64,000 bases of DNA. Source: Trema orientale (lineage: Eukaryota > Streptophyta > Magnoliopsida > Rosales > Cannabaceae). The stretch lies in assembly GCA_002914845.1 (NCBI GenBank), contig JXTC01000465.1, positions 82,415-146,414 on the forward strand, given 5' to 3'. Shown one piece after another: positions 1-10,896 of the stretch (within the stretch, counting starts at the first letter, position 1; every line of letters starts with the position of its first letter). The notes beneath the pieces are model-generated. The model did no database searches, was not told the origin of the DNA, and was given only the letters and a program-made list of their open reading frames with translations. A program made the translations under genes and the position numbers.

Positions 1-1705
1 ACCATGACTCACGTACGTAACGTACGTGACGTCTATTGTTAAAAGGAAAAAACGTATTACTACAATGTTAACCCAGAAAGAAAAAACGTAGAAGTGAGGA
101 TCAGAAGCACTTCTTTCATTTGTTGCTTAAGTCGGTCAAGGACAGTAATTCAAAGAAAAAGAAAAAAATACCATCACGATTCTTATATTATTTTGAATAT
201 TAACAACGAAGAATAGTCAAAATGATTCGTAGATTACTATCACTTTTTTTTTCTTTTTTTAATGAAACTATCACTGGTAGACAATTAGTTGACTTTATAA
301 TACTAATTACTATATGTATTATCTATTATACTTATTCGTGATGATGATAGTATATGCATATATATGTTTTATGAATATTATTAACAGTCTATGTTTAATG
401 CTGATCACAAAACTGTGAAAATTTATAATTAGATTATTTTTATAAGTTTTTACAGAAACTGTTGTTTTTGAAACTAGTTGTCGTTTTTCTGAAAAATTGA
501 AATTTCTATAATTGTCTAAAACAAATTATGAATTTTCACTGTGAAATTTCTCTTCTTTCATTGGACTGGAGTTTGGGTCATGACAGTATAATTCATTTTT
601 GACAGGTATATTGCTACCCCTAATCTACTATCTCTACTTTATTTTTAAAACCACACACTTAGATAATATATAAAAACTTACTATCACTTTCTACACCCTT
701 ATTTTTTCGCAAATTATTCTTAATCTAATTTACTTCTTACTCTTCCTACTCCACTCTCTCACGTTCTTCCCTTTCCGCCCACAAGTCTCTCATTTTTTTT
801 TTCTTTCTCTGTTCATAAAAATACTAAACAATCATTGAACAAATTCCGGACCATAAATGTTATTCTACAATATTAACGAATAAAAATACAGTAAGTCCCT
901 AGTTTTTTGAGAACAATGATTTCTTATACATTCAGTCTATGAAGAACAAGACTCCCTGAAAGAAAAAAAAAAATCCTAAAAAGATGTGCAAAGACTCTTA
1001 AAGAGGGGAAAACAGAAATTTCTTTTTTTTTTCACATTTTCATTATTAGTTTGTATTACCGATTGCCTATCCCTTTGAAGGATAAAAAAGGAAGCTCATC
1101 ATGGATAAACTAAAATATTAGTTGCTGCCTACATCTTTTTCAAAGAGAAGAAGCAAATTAAAAAAAACCTGATACTATACTTTTAAACCTCGATTTAGAC
1201 CTCCAAAGTTAATGTATATAAATATTGGGGCCGATATGCTAGTTGCAGCTATTAATAAGAGAATATTTAGAGTTAAAAAAAAACACACACACTCGATTTA
1301 GACCTTCCAAGTGCTCCTATATATACGTTTTGAAGAAGAAAATCCGAATATGATAATATATCATGTCTTACTATTTTTGTTAAGAGCTAATACAATCGTA
1401 TAGGCCATAGAGAGAATCACGACATTGAGAGTAGTTGACCTTATAATACTAATCAGTATAATTCCTTTCTAAGGTCAACTACTATCCTGATTTTTCTCAT
1501 CAAAAACCACTATCGTAAGTTTCACCCTCAAAGTCACAATTCATAGTAATATATAGTACTTTTATTCGTAGCAAACCCGAACTAAGGATAAAAAAAAATA
1601 TACTTTTAAAAGAATAGTAAATGAATAATTTAGTATATGTAGAGGTAGAGCATACTGAATACGTATTTTTAATTAGTAACCACATAAATGATGTTTTTAG
1701 TTTTT
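1..1705. other. AT-rich intergenic DNA
   Basis: No gene is supported here. The stretch is AT-rich with many homopolymer runs. It holds one clean inverted repeat: 1430-1442 (AGTAGTTGACCTT) is the exact reverse complement of 1471-1483, with a loop of about 28 bases, and a looser relative of the left arm lies near 282-330. A single TGTCGTTTTT word near 480 resembles the motif-rich tracts elsewhere in the window. The short ORF near 1500-1685 has no recognisable features. Confidence 0.5.
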
Positions 1706-2112
1706 AGGGATAATATAAAAAAAAAAACCCTACTTTTAGTATTTTATGAAAAAAAAAAAACTCCACACATTTTCATTTACATCAAATCAAACCTTCAATT
1801 TATATTTTTCTATCAAATAAGATTGGACCCACACATTTAGTCAAAATTGGAACTTTAGTTTGTTTAAAAAGATAATTTTACCCTTTAAACCATAAAACAT
1901 AAATTAAAACTAAAAAATATTGAAACTAATTATTATTGTATTTCTTTTTTTAAAATAAATATTTTAAGTAAAAATAATAATTCCTAAAAATAATAAGAGT
2001 TTTAACCATTCAAAACAATTTTAAAACAAGAATGACAAAAGTTAAAAAAGAATTAATTTTATTCTTTTTTTTTCAAGAGCTTAAATTATTCAAAACAATT
2101 AAAATTGAGAGA

Positions 2113-2150
<38 letters not shown>

Positions 2151-2581
2151 GTGACAAAAAATTTACAAATTTCTCATTTTTCTCTCTTTCATTTATAATT
2201 ATTTTAAGTGAAAATAATAGATATTAAAACTAAAATGAGTTTAAATTTTTCAAAATAATTAAATGCTAAAAAAAAAGAATGACTTTATTCTTAATAATTA
2301 TTATTTTTATTAAAATATTTCTTTGAAAAAAGAAATACAAGAATAATTGGTTTCAATATTTAATATTTGTAATATATGTTTTATAATTTTAAAGAGTAAA
2401 ATTTCTTTTCAACAAATTAAACTTCCAATTTTGACTAAGTATATAGACCCAGTTCAATTTAATAAGAAAATGTAAATTAAAAGTTTAATTTGATATAAAT
2501 GAAAATGTGTGGATTTTTTTTGATAAAATACTAAATGTGGTGAGTTTTTTTTTTTTTTTTTTATTTTCTGATATTATCCCT
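1706..2581. mobile_element. Long-inverted-repeat (foldback) element
   Basis: The two ends are inverted copies of each other. The left end reads AGGGATAATAT and the right end, on the other strand, reads AGGGATAATATC. The similarity continues inward for roughly 350-400 bases per arm: both arms carry, in order, a poly-A block, a TTTAGTATTTTAT-like stretch, CCACACATTTTCATTTA, and a GTCAAAATTGGAA block. The flanks AGTTTTT (1699-1705 and 2582-2588) form a likely 7-bp target duplication. A GA microsatellite sits in the centre. No coding sequence remains. Arms this long fit a non-autonomous MULE or foldback element; the superfamily is not certain. Confidence 0.6.
2105..2147. repeat. GA microsatellite
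   Basis: A near-perfect GA dinucleotide run of about 40 bases (GAGAGAGGGAGAGAGAGAGA and onward), located in the centre of the long-inverted-repeat element. Confidence 0.85.
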
Positions 2582-2680
2582 AGTTTTTATACCATATTCA
2601 CTGTCAAACTATTTTAAGTAACATCAAAATTCAAATAATAATTTTTATTCTTATTTATTTTTCCGTACTACAAAATACAT

Positions 2681-2850
2681 GAATAATACTAGAGACACAC
2701 AAAATATATAAATAAGACATACACACAATGATATATCATTAATTTTAACTGTCTATGATTTTTGAAATAGAACCTCACAATTTATGAGTGGCTCAAAATA
2801 CATGCCACATATATTTTGTGTGTATGTTATGTGTGTCATTCGTATTACTC
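2681..2850. mobile_element. Small inverted-repeat element (MITE-like) in UGT promoter
   Basis: The left end (GAATAATACTAGAGACACAC) and the reverse complement of the right end (GAGTAATACGAATGACACAC) are diverged inverted repeats. The similarity continues into an ACACAAAATATAT block on both arms. The element is about 170 bp and ends about 90 bp upstream of the UGT start codon. No convincing target-site duplication was found, so the boundaries are approximate. Confidence 0.5.
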
Positions 2851-2940
2851 TAAATAAATACAATGACTCTCCTTTTCTTCCATTAAATACCAGCTGCTAT
2901 ATTCACTTATCAACACATAGAAGAAGAATAAGGAAAAAAA

Positions 2941-4401
2941 ATGGAGTCTAAATCTAACAATACCAATTCTTCATCATCATCACCTAATCATGATCATGAT
3001 CATCATGTGGTTTTGTTTCCCTTCATGTCAAAAGGCCACACCATCCCACTCCTCCACTTAGCTCATCTCCTCCTCAACCGCCGTACGACCGTCACATTCT
3101 TCACCACTCCGGCCAACCGCCCATTCATCGCAAACTCCCTCGCCGACACCGCCGCCTCCATCATCGAACTCCCCTTCCCTGCAAACGTCGCCGGAGTCCC
3201 CGCTGGCGTCGAGAGTACGGACGGCCTCCCTTCCATGTCTATGTTCCACTCCTTCGCCATGGCCACCCAACACATGAAACCAGACTTCGACTGTGCTCTC
3301 GAGAAGCTTCATCCGCCGGTCACCTTCGTGGTCTCCGATGGGTTCCTCTGGTGGACCGTCGAGTCGGCCTCCGAGTTGGGCTTCCCGCGGCTCGTTTCGT
3401 ACGGTACGTCCAATTACGCCATGGCCGTGCATGTAAGTCTCAGTGGAGTACTTGGCCATGAACCGGAGAAGGAGATCATAACAGTTCCTCCTCTTCCCTG
3501 GATCAGGATCAACAGGAAAGAGTTTGAACAGGATGTTCAAGATCCTCAAGCCAATCCTATTGGTCACGAGTTCATGATAAAAACTAAAGAGGCAACACGG
3601 AGAAGCATGGGCATTATTACCAACAGCTTCTATGAGCTTGAGCCAGTGTTTGTCGACTACTGGAACAGAGAGATTGGGCCCAAAACCTGGCCCATTGGAC
3701 CCCTTTTCCTAGCCCAGCCATCAAATCCGAAGCTTCATCAACATAAGCCAGAAAGCAGAGACGTTGTTCAACAATGGCTGGACGAGAAGTTAGAGAAGGA
3801 ATCAAGTTCAGTCCTTTACGTGGCGTTTGGTTCACAAGCGGAGATCTCAACGAAACAACTCAGAGAAATCGCAAAAGGGTTGGAAGAATCAGACGTGAAT
3901 TTCTTGTGGGTGATACGAAAATCCAAAGATGAGAGTAGAGAGGAGTGTTTCCCAGATGGGTTCGAAAACAGAGTGCAAAACAGGGGAATGGTGGTGAGAG
4001 ACTGGGTTGACCAAATGAAGATACTGAACCACAAAAGCGTACAAGGGTTTCTGAGTCACTGTGGCTGGAACTCGGTGCTGGAGAGTATTAGCGCCGGGGT
4101 GCCCATTTTGGCGTGGCCCATGATGGCGGAACAGCCTCATAATGCGAGAATGGTGGTGGAGGAGATCAAGGTGGGGCTGAGAGTTGAGACCTGTGATGGA
4201 TCGCCAAAAGGGTTGGTGAAGTGCGAAGAGCTGAAGAAAATGGTGGAGGAGTTAATGGAGGGACAGATGGGGAAGGAGGTGAGGAAGAAGGTGAAGGAAG
4301 TTGCAGATATGGCGAAGAAAGCCATGGAGGAAGGTGGGTCGTCGTGGCAAGCTTTGGAGTCGCTCATTGATGAGGCATGCAAAGAAAGATCGTCCTCCTA
4401 A
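2941..4401 (+). CDS. UGT90A1: UDP-glycosyltransferase, UGT90A type
   Basis: This intronless gene of 486 codons encodes a family-1 (GT1) glycosyltransferase. Such enzymes move a sugar, usually glucose from UDP-glucose, onto small molecules in the cytosol. Seen: the N-terminal acceptor region begins HHVVLFPFMSKGHTIP, where His33 is the expected catalytic base, and Asp133 (in VSDGFLWW) is the likely partner. The C-terminal PSPG donor-binding box spans about residues 355-398 and contains WVDQ, HCGWNSVLES and a terminal AEQ. The ending residue Q is typical for UDP-glucose users. Length and wording match Arabidopsis UGT90A1 (At2g16890) closely from memory. The start is the first ATG and is followed by a Ser/Asn/His-rich leader (NHDHDHH). 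The GC content of the 5' half of the CDS is much higher than its surroundings. The acceptor substrate cannot be told from sequence. Confidence 0.92.
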   Translation: MESKSNNTNSSSSSPNHDHDHHVVLFPFMSKGHTIPLLHLAHLLLNRRTTVTFFTTPANRPFIANSLADTAASIIELPFPANVAGVPAGVESTDGLPSMSMFHSFAMATQHMKPDFDCALEKLHPPVTFVVSDGFLWWTVESASELGFPRLVSYGTSNYAMAVHVSLSGVLGHEPEKEIITVPPLPWIRINRKEFEQDVQDPQANPIGHEFMIKTKEATRRSMGIITNSFYELEPVFVDYWNREIGPKTWPIGPLFLAQPSNPKLHQHKPESRDVVQQWLDEKLEKESSSVLYVAFGSQAEISTKQLREIAKGLEESDVNFLWVIRKSKDESREECFPDGFENRVQNRGMVVRDWVDQMKILNHKSVQGFLSHCGWNSVLESISAGVPILAWPMMAEQPHNARMVVEEIKVGLRVETCDGSPKGLVKCEELKKMVEELMEGQMGKEVRKKVKEVADMAKKAMEEGGSSWQALESLIDEACKERSSS

Positions 4402-4732
4402 TCTTGTTTGACAATTTACGGGAAGTTGACTTTGTCGTTTTGGCATTTATTTATATGGTAGTATTGTCGTTATGTTTGGGGAACGTTACCACATTATGGC
4501 CAAGCTAATAAATAAAGATCACATCGAAAAGAAAAATAAAATTAAGAGCTAATAATTTAAGAAATAGAGGCATGCATGATTTCAACGATTTGTATTACCA
4601 CGCCAAATATTGTCATTTTATCTTATTATTAAACTGGTGACATAAATGGAAAAACATTTATTTGCAAGTACTGGTTCCGATATCATCTAAGAATATCATA
4701 AAATTAAATAAGTGAACAGTAATCTTTTTGCC

Positions 4733-4962
4733 AAATAAACCCTGAAGTTTTGACTTGTGCATCTACAAATTTCTATAACTTTTATGTCCAAATTAATGTA
4801 AAATTTTCTCACTGAATATTTTATTTTTGTCGTCAAATACAAAAGTTTTTTGAAAATAACTTAAAGCAACCAACACATATCACCAAATTTGTACACAGTA
4901 AATATTCGTAGAAATTTTAAATGTAAAGATATAATTATATAAGTTAAAATTTGGAGTTTATT
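4733..4962. mobile_element. Inverted-repeat element (MITE-like)
   Basis: The left side reads AATAAACCCTGAAGTTTTGA and the right side, reverse complemented, reads AATAAACTCCAAATTTTAAC. Both are followed by a TCTAC/AAATTTCTA-type block. This is the pattern of a diverged short non-autonomous DNA element. Ends are approximate and no target duplication was recognised. Confidence 0.4.
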
Positions 4963-6370
4963 CTAATCATTTTTCAAGGGCTTTTTTTTGGCAGTTAATC
5001 AAAAGAAATTAAAAATAAGATATACAAATTCATTTATATACAAATACTTAAATGTCATGACACAAATCTATTACAAAATCAAATTAAAATAAAAAAATCA
5101 ACAACTCCTTGCTCGGAGCCATCAAAAATTTCCTCTAATTCCTCTTAAATAATTTGGGTCAAAATCAGTTATATATGGATTTGAAAAAAAAAAAAAAAAG
5201 TTCTCGGTGCCGAGTTCGAGTTTACTTTCAATTAGTATTTGTGTTCTTCCAAGGTTGAACCATCATCTTACATCTTAGATTTTTCCATGCATTTTCGACT
5301 GAGGTCGAATATTTGAGTATTTTAATTAGCATTATATCCAATTATTACCAGTTTATCAATACATATATCATAGGAGAAAATAGAGCATTTTGGCATTTCA
5401 ATTTTTATTTCGCAACAAGAACTTTTTTTTTTTTTTGGGATACGATTTTTATCATCTCTCACCATGATCTTTAGCATTAGGTCTAAGAAGATAGTGTCCC
5501 GCAGCTATATCATTATATCATATGCTCACTTTACTTTTGTCTTTTGTTTTTTTTTTTTTTTCGAAAAATGAAAATCAGCTAGGCACACAAAGAAAAGTAA
5601 TTAACTACAACGTGTACGTAGTCATATTGGAATCGGAACCTGGCCAATATCAGTAATACGCGAAATTTACTATTGTAAGAGTTGACACAGTAATGCTTTT
5701 CCTTATGATAATGACGAGTCAATATTCTTGACAAAAAGATTTTTAGAGGACTTCAATTACAGAATTCGAGCCTCATTGCTATTCACGATATAGATATGTC
5801 ATTATGTAAGCTCATTGTAGAAATTTCCACAATGCAACTTGGTGATCCCAACACATAACACAATTTGTAGCCAGTTAATTAGCATGGTTAATTGGCTTAG
5901 TTTCTTTTCTGTCATTCTTTTTTTTTTTTGGGTAGGTAAACAGATTCGTCGGAGAGGTGGAATATGTTCCAACCAAATCAAGACATTGGCTATCCTAAAT
6001 GAAAATCTGGCTTGGTTATATAGCATCTTTGCAAAGATATTGAACCAAAGACACTAGGAAAAAGATGACAGAGTTGTAATTCAGTAGGAGCCCACCAAGT
6101 GTAGACCGTGAGGCTCGACGACTCTCGTACAAACGAACTTCTTCTAGAACACCTCAATCCCCACTTTCACATAGTGAAATTCCTACATTATCTTTAGCCC
6201 ATTTAAACTTTGGTATAAGTGAAACCAATTTATCATAAGTTGGTGAAGCAGAGCCAAGCATATTATTTTGACAAGGGTCCCATAATAACCAAATCTTGAT
6301 CACTTCTGGTGATGGCCCCGTAGGCATCGACGTTCATCTTATACATTCCACTGCGATGTTTCTACGTACT

Positions 6371-6649
6371 GCTCCGCTTGGAACCTGAATTTTGGAGGAA
6401 AAAAAACTATAAGGAAAAAGTCTTGGAAAAAGAAAGAAGAAAATAATTCTCCTAAGAGTTTATATAATTTTATTTTGACACTTTTGATTTTACTAATTAA
6501 TGTGTATACTAAATAATAATATTAAATCAAACTCCCACACTTTTCTTAAAAAAAAATTTTATCTTTTTTTGTTTCAATCCAAACAAAGGAAAATGAAATT
6601 CTTTTGAATTTTTTTTTTTCTCTCCAAAAATCTAAATTCCAAACGGAGC
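6371..6649. mobile_element. Terminal-inverted-repeat element, GCTCCGTTTGGAA type
   Basis: The left end GCTCCGCTTGGAACCTGAAT and the reverse complement of the right end (GCTCCGTTTGGAATTTAGAT) are inverted repeats. Each is followed by a TTTTGGAG block and an A-run. The interior word ATTTTGACACTTTTGATTTT, followed by ACTAATTAATGTGT, recurs near 30675, so a related copy lies in this window. The length of about 280 bp and lack of coding content fit a MITE. The superfamily is not assigned because no clear target-site duplication was found. Confidence 0.6.
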
Positions 6650-7870
6650 CAGGGTTTGTACATGCTGACTTCTACGTATGAGGAGAAGGACCTTATTGTG
6701 CTCCCTGATAGTCGTCCGGGTAGGAAGTAGTCCATGAGACAGTGTCCCCGACAGAACAGGTGGCCTTTGCTCATGGACCACCTATAGCCTGTTTGTCTCG
6801 AACCAAATATTACACCAAGCAGTCACTAAATCCACTCCAACGAATCACTATGACCTTTCTTAATCATAAGTCCCAAACAATCAAAGAAAGTGAAGCACTA
6901 ATTTCATGGAAAGGGAAATTGGTAAGCATGTTGGTGATTGTATAAAACAATGTATTTTTATTGCGACCAAATAAATAGAAAAATTCTGCTGGTCATATAA
7001 ATTACGGTCACACTCCGTTAAACAAAAGTATTTACGTAAAATCTTAAGAGTTATGAGACCCGCCCAAAAAAATAAAAAACTCCATTAATTTAGTTTAAAC
7101 AATAAATTATTATTATTATTATTAGAAAAAAATTTGCAATTAAATAAAATTTTAATTGTCGAAACTATTTTTCTTTCATCAAATTTGTAGCAATTGTTCA
7201 AACTATATTTGTTTATGTTATTTTCTTTTCTTTTTTTCCTAATATTTGGGCTATTAAGCTAAATAATATTTGTCCAAGAGTTGTCACTATGGTATTTGAC
7301 ATTAAAGTGTCTAACTTTCCCCAAGTAACGTCGTTAAACTTATCAACCTATGCATATATCATTCATATAATGATCCATATACAATATATATTTGCGAGGA
7401 ATGTAGAAAACTTTTGATACTATTATTCCGGAGTAGCATTGCTTCCTGTCAAAAGCTAGTCATCCTTAGTTCGGTCAATAAGTAGGCACTCAGGAGCTAA
7501 TATCACTCCAGACGAACGGAAAAAGAAGCTAATATATTTTAATGAAAGAGGTTTAATGCGTATATACAAGACTTGATCACCTAACTGGCAGTTGCTAATC
7601 TTCAATCTTCTGATCAATAAAGCCACCAGACTTTGGCTTTGGCAGTCAAAGTTCAACACAGATCTCGGGATTTGGAAGAATAAGGTCACAGGGTAGTGAT
7701 GACTCGGACAAATATGTTCTATGACGAAAGCATTTGGGTGAGCAGACACCATGTCACCATAATCATGATCTGAAAGTTGATTCTACTGAGTCTGACTAAA
7801 GATTAGGTATGTTCATTCGGACTTTACGACACACGACCCTTTCGCGGAGGGGCCCTGAAGAAAGGCCATA

Positions 7871-7978
7871 CATCTGTGTATTTGTAGAACTTCCTATGCG
7901 TAGAGGGTTGGTAACTAAAATAATGCTGTGTATTTGTGGAACTTCCTCTGCGTAGAAAGTTGGTTACTAAGATAATTG
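7871..7978. repeat. Two-copy tandem repeat, unit about 54 bp
   Basis: The block TGTGTATTTGTAGAACTTCC followed by a TGCGTAGAG and GTTGGTAACTAA pattern is repeated once with a few substitutions. It is a local tandem duplication with no coding potential. Confidence 0.7.
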
Positions 7979-9269
7979 TCTAAACTAACTACTGCATAGT
8001 CAAAAATTACTGAATGAGATACCAATGCGAGGAAACCGCTATATTAATGCTATAATACGTGTCCGTGTGATTTCCGCCATGATTTGGAAATGAAAGATAC
8101 CGTTCGTACTAGCATGTGTCATGGTTTAGACTTTCTTTAGACATCATCACGGCAAAGAGCAGTGTGACATGATTAATCAAAAACACAGAAACAACATCGA
8201 GCTACACGGCATGACAGTAAAAGAAAAAGTTGACTTGGCTAATTTGGTTAATGAATGATCTGACGTGATTTCACGCCTAAGACAGGGACGCCAAGAAAAA
8301 ACTGGAGTCGTTCAAAGTCCTAGAGAAAGGAAATGGAGGAGTAACTCAAATGATTTTTCAAAATATCTTTTCTAAGAGTATCACATTATTAGTGGCGGAT
8401 AGTTACTATAACTTTAGTAACCACCTATCATTAATACAATGACTATGCCAACCATCGATCATGAATATAGTGACCTTGACAATTCTTAAAATATCAGTTA
8501 AAAAACCGGGGTTTAAAGCAAGATGGCAAATTTTTTGTGCTCATTTTAAATATATGTCCGTTTTACAAATGATGTAGTTAAATGACCAATATATGTAAAA
8601 TACGATATATCACATGTATGAAAATTAATATACTCGCAACATAAACTAAAACTAATATATGAGTAGATATGTCAAATGTAAAAATACATATATTCGGACA
8701 TCTACCTATAAAAAGAGAAAAACATGTATTTATTAAAACAATGTGCAAGAAGGACACCCACTTTAAAATTTCCGAATCCTACTAACAAACGAAAGTCAAT
8801 TTACCACAAAACACTACTAGTCAGGTCCATTTCCCTATAGAGAGGTTAGGCCCAACAAGAAGCTGGCCCAAGGGCGGGCTTGTACGTAACGCAGTGTGTG
8901 TGAGAGAAAAGAGGACTTTTGCATTTACAATTGGTCTATTGCTCAGAAACAGAGCGCTTCGAGTAAAGCTTAAATGAACATTCATTCTAAAAGCAACGAA
9001 GAATTAAATTTAAAATGTCAATTCTTTCAATCCAAACTTGCGAATCATCTACAGAGGACTTCTGAAATTTAGCTCCAACTAAACTTTAACCTTGAAATTC
9101 GAGTTACATAATTCTGAACCAAATTGATGAGTATCTCAATATGAAGTTTCTAGCTTCTCACCATATAAAAGAGGCATAATAGGATTACATTCCCTGTTAT
9201 CATCAAGGATTTGATTATAACATAGAAGAGGGGAAGTACCAAAGCTTAGGAAAATTACTGAATTTGAGA

Positions 9270-10492
9270 CTAGCTCTTCTCAACATTGTTCTCCAACTCT
9301 TTCTTTAGCTGCTTTGAGAAATCATCATTGACATCATCATCATCCCAATCATCTTCCCATTGCTGTGTTGTTTGTTTTCCTTCTTCCTTCAAGTCCCACT
9401 CTGTCAGAATAAAAAGAGCAAAAATATAATAAAGCTCAAAGCACTACAATAACCATGAAGAAACTCCAAGAAAGTTGAAAAATTAAAACCATTGCTAACA
9501 AAAAGTAGATAAAGATCCAAGGAAAAATGTCAGAGTAGGGTGATATGATAGACACTGAACGCATAGGATTGCTTAATTCAATTATTTCTTAGGCATGTTA
9601 GTATCTATAATCAATATGGCTGACATAATTTAAGAAGAAAAAGTCGGAGAAAAAGAAGCCAATTCAATCAATGAGCCTACACCTAATCACCAAGCCTAAA
9701 TCTCATCACAACTTGATCACCAAGCCTAAGCCTCATCAACACTTGATCCCCATGCATAAGACTCGTCAACATTTGATCGTAAAGCATAAGCCTCACAAGT
9801 CATCAATGCTTGATGACCCAGCCCAAGCATCACCAAAAGTTGATCATCAACCCTAAGCCTTCATCAATACTTGGTCATCATTCCTAAGCCTCATCATAAA
9901 TGCATACACCCTCTGCCCTGCCACAGAGTTATTAAATCAAATCTGACTGTAAGCTAAAACTTCAAACCATTAGCTTAGAGCCTCCTTAAACCCTTGATGA
10001 GCCACAGGGACACTTCCTCAATAAAAATATCCGTTAAAATCTTTATCTTCCAATAACTTTTCTTTGCGTTCTGTGAAATCTAATTTAATAATATCCTCTT
10101 CTCCAATGCAACAACGGAACCATTCTTGTGAATATAGTAATCTCATAAGGAAACCACAACCGGGCAAAAACCCAGTTTGAGGATGCACAAGAATCTACTC
10201 AGAATCACCTTAGGGCATTAATCCTCCAAATTAAAGAACTTCAATAATGAATTTGTATACAAAAAATTGATAAGAAACCAACATCACTACCCAGTTCAAG
10301 CAATCGATTATGGCAATTTACAGGTCAACAGACTATGAATCAGGGAAGCGTGAATCTAAATATAAAGAGCAGCCATAAGAGAAAGGTTTAAAGGATTGTA
10401 CCTTGGTCGATCTCAAATTCTTCAAACTCGTCATCGTCTTCAAATAGATCGACTTTGGGGTCTTCCGATGCAACCTTTTGATCCTTCTCCAT
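9270..10492 (-). CDS. SEM1: 26S proteasome subunit SEM1/DSS1
   Basis: This is a 73-residue acidic protein in two exons: 10402-10492 and 9270-9400, with a GT-AG intron of about 1 kb. The gene is easily missed because each exon is very short. Exon 1 gives MEKDQKVASEDPKVDLFEDD and an EFEEFEIDQ run. Exon 2 gives EWDLKEEGKQ, then QWEDDWDDDDVNDDFSKQLK and the basic/acidic tail. The two acid-hydrophobic clusters are the hallmark ubiquitin- and partner-binding sites of DSS1/SEM1. Known for the family: it is a lid subunit of the 26S proteasome, binds BRCA2 in homologous recombination, and joins TREX-2 in mRNA export. Length matches Arabidopsis DSS1 (about 74 residues). The split codon at the junction (G|AG = Glu) keeps the frame exactly. 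The single intron carries a 30-bp minisatellite. Confidence 0.93.
9671..9898. repeat. Degenerate 30-bp minisatellite in the SEM1 intron
   Basis: About seven imperfect units of roughly 30 bases on the model CCTAAGCCTCATCAACACTT + GATCACCAAG occur head to tail. Because the unit is a multiple of three, it creates a spurious 61-codon ORF on the + strand with a repeated H-x-LI-x-K/H-P pattern. It lies inside the intron of SEM1 on the opposite strand, so it is treated as noncoding repeat. Confidence 0.75.
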
Positions 10493-10896
10493 TGTTAACG
10501 AGCTCTGCAATTATAAGACTAGGTAAGTAATCTGAATAATTGTATAAACTCTTCTTTCTTTTCTCCCAATCCAAAACCCTAGATCTCAGAAACGTAAACC
10601 CTAACCTCCGTCACAACTGTGCGCGTATTCGACTAGGATTTTGAACCAAAGACGTTCTCAGGCGAGATGCTACTTTTCCTTTTCCTTTTCCTATTCGTGT
10701 TTTATACATTATAGAGATATAGAGATGCTTTGCTTGTCCTAAGAAACAAAAATTCATGTCGTTTTCTCTTGAAAGTTTTCCCTGTCGTTTAATTTATGAA
10801 AAGAGGAACCGATTGTCGTTTAATTGATGTTGGGTTTTGTTTAAGTTGTTTGTCGTTTAGAAATAACTACATGTCATATATTACGTAAGTCACAGC
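10493..10896. other. SEM1 upstream region with TGTCGTTT words
   Basis: This is the presumed promoter and 5' UTR of SEM1. From about 10755 to 10880 it contains four TGTCGTTT words spaced 30-45 bases apart, the same motif that fills 17.6-18.4 kb on the other strand. The 8-bp target duplication of the hAT-like element (GTCACAGC) marks its distal edge. Confidence 0.5.

Larger units (their letters stand above)
4402..9269. other. Intergenic, repeat-rich
   Basis: About 4.9 kb between the UGT and SEM1 without a supported gene. It holds two inverted-repeat elements and a short tandem duplication, listed separately. The ORF at 7456-7752 (-, 98 codons) has no recognisable domain and no codon pattern I would trust. 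Confidence 0.5.

Noticed and set aside
3058..3567. Long minus-strand ORF inside the UGT gene
   Set aside because: It is a shadow of the GC-rich coding frame on the + strand, without its own domain or start context.
7456..7752. 98-codon minus-strand ORF
   Set aside because: No recognisable domain, no splice partners, and an ordinary length for chance in a spacer of this size.
9671..9856. 61-codon + strand ORF with repeated His/Leu pattern
   Set aside because: Explained by a 30-bp minisatellite inside the SEM1 intron.
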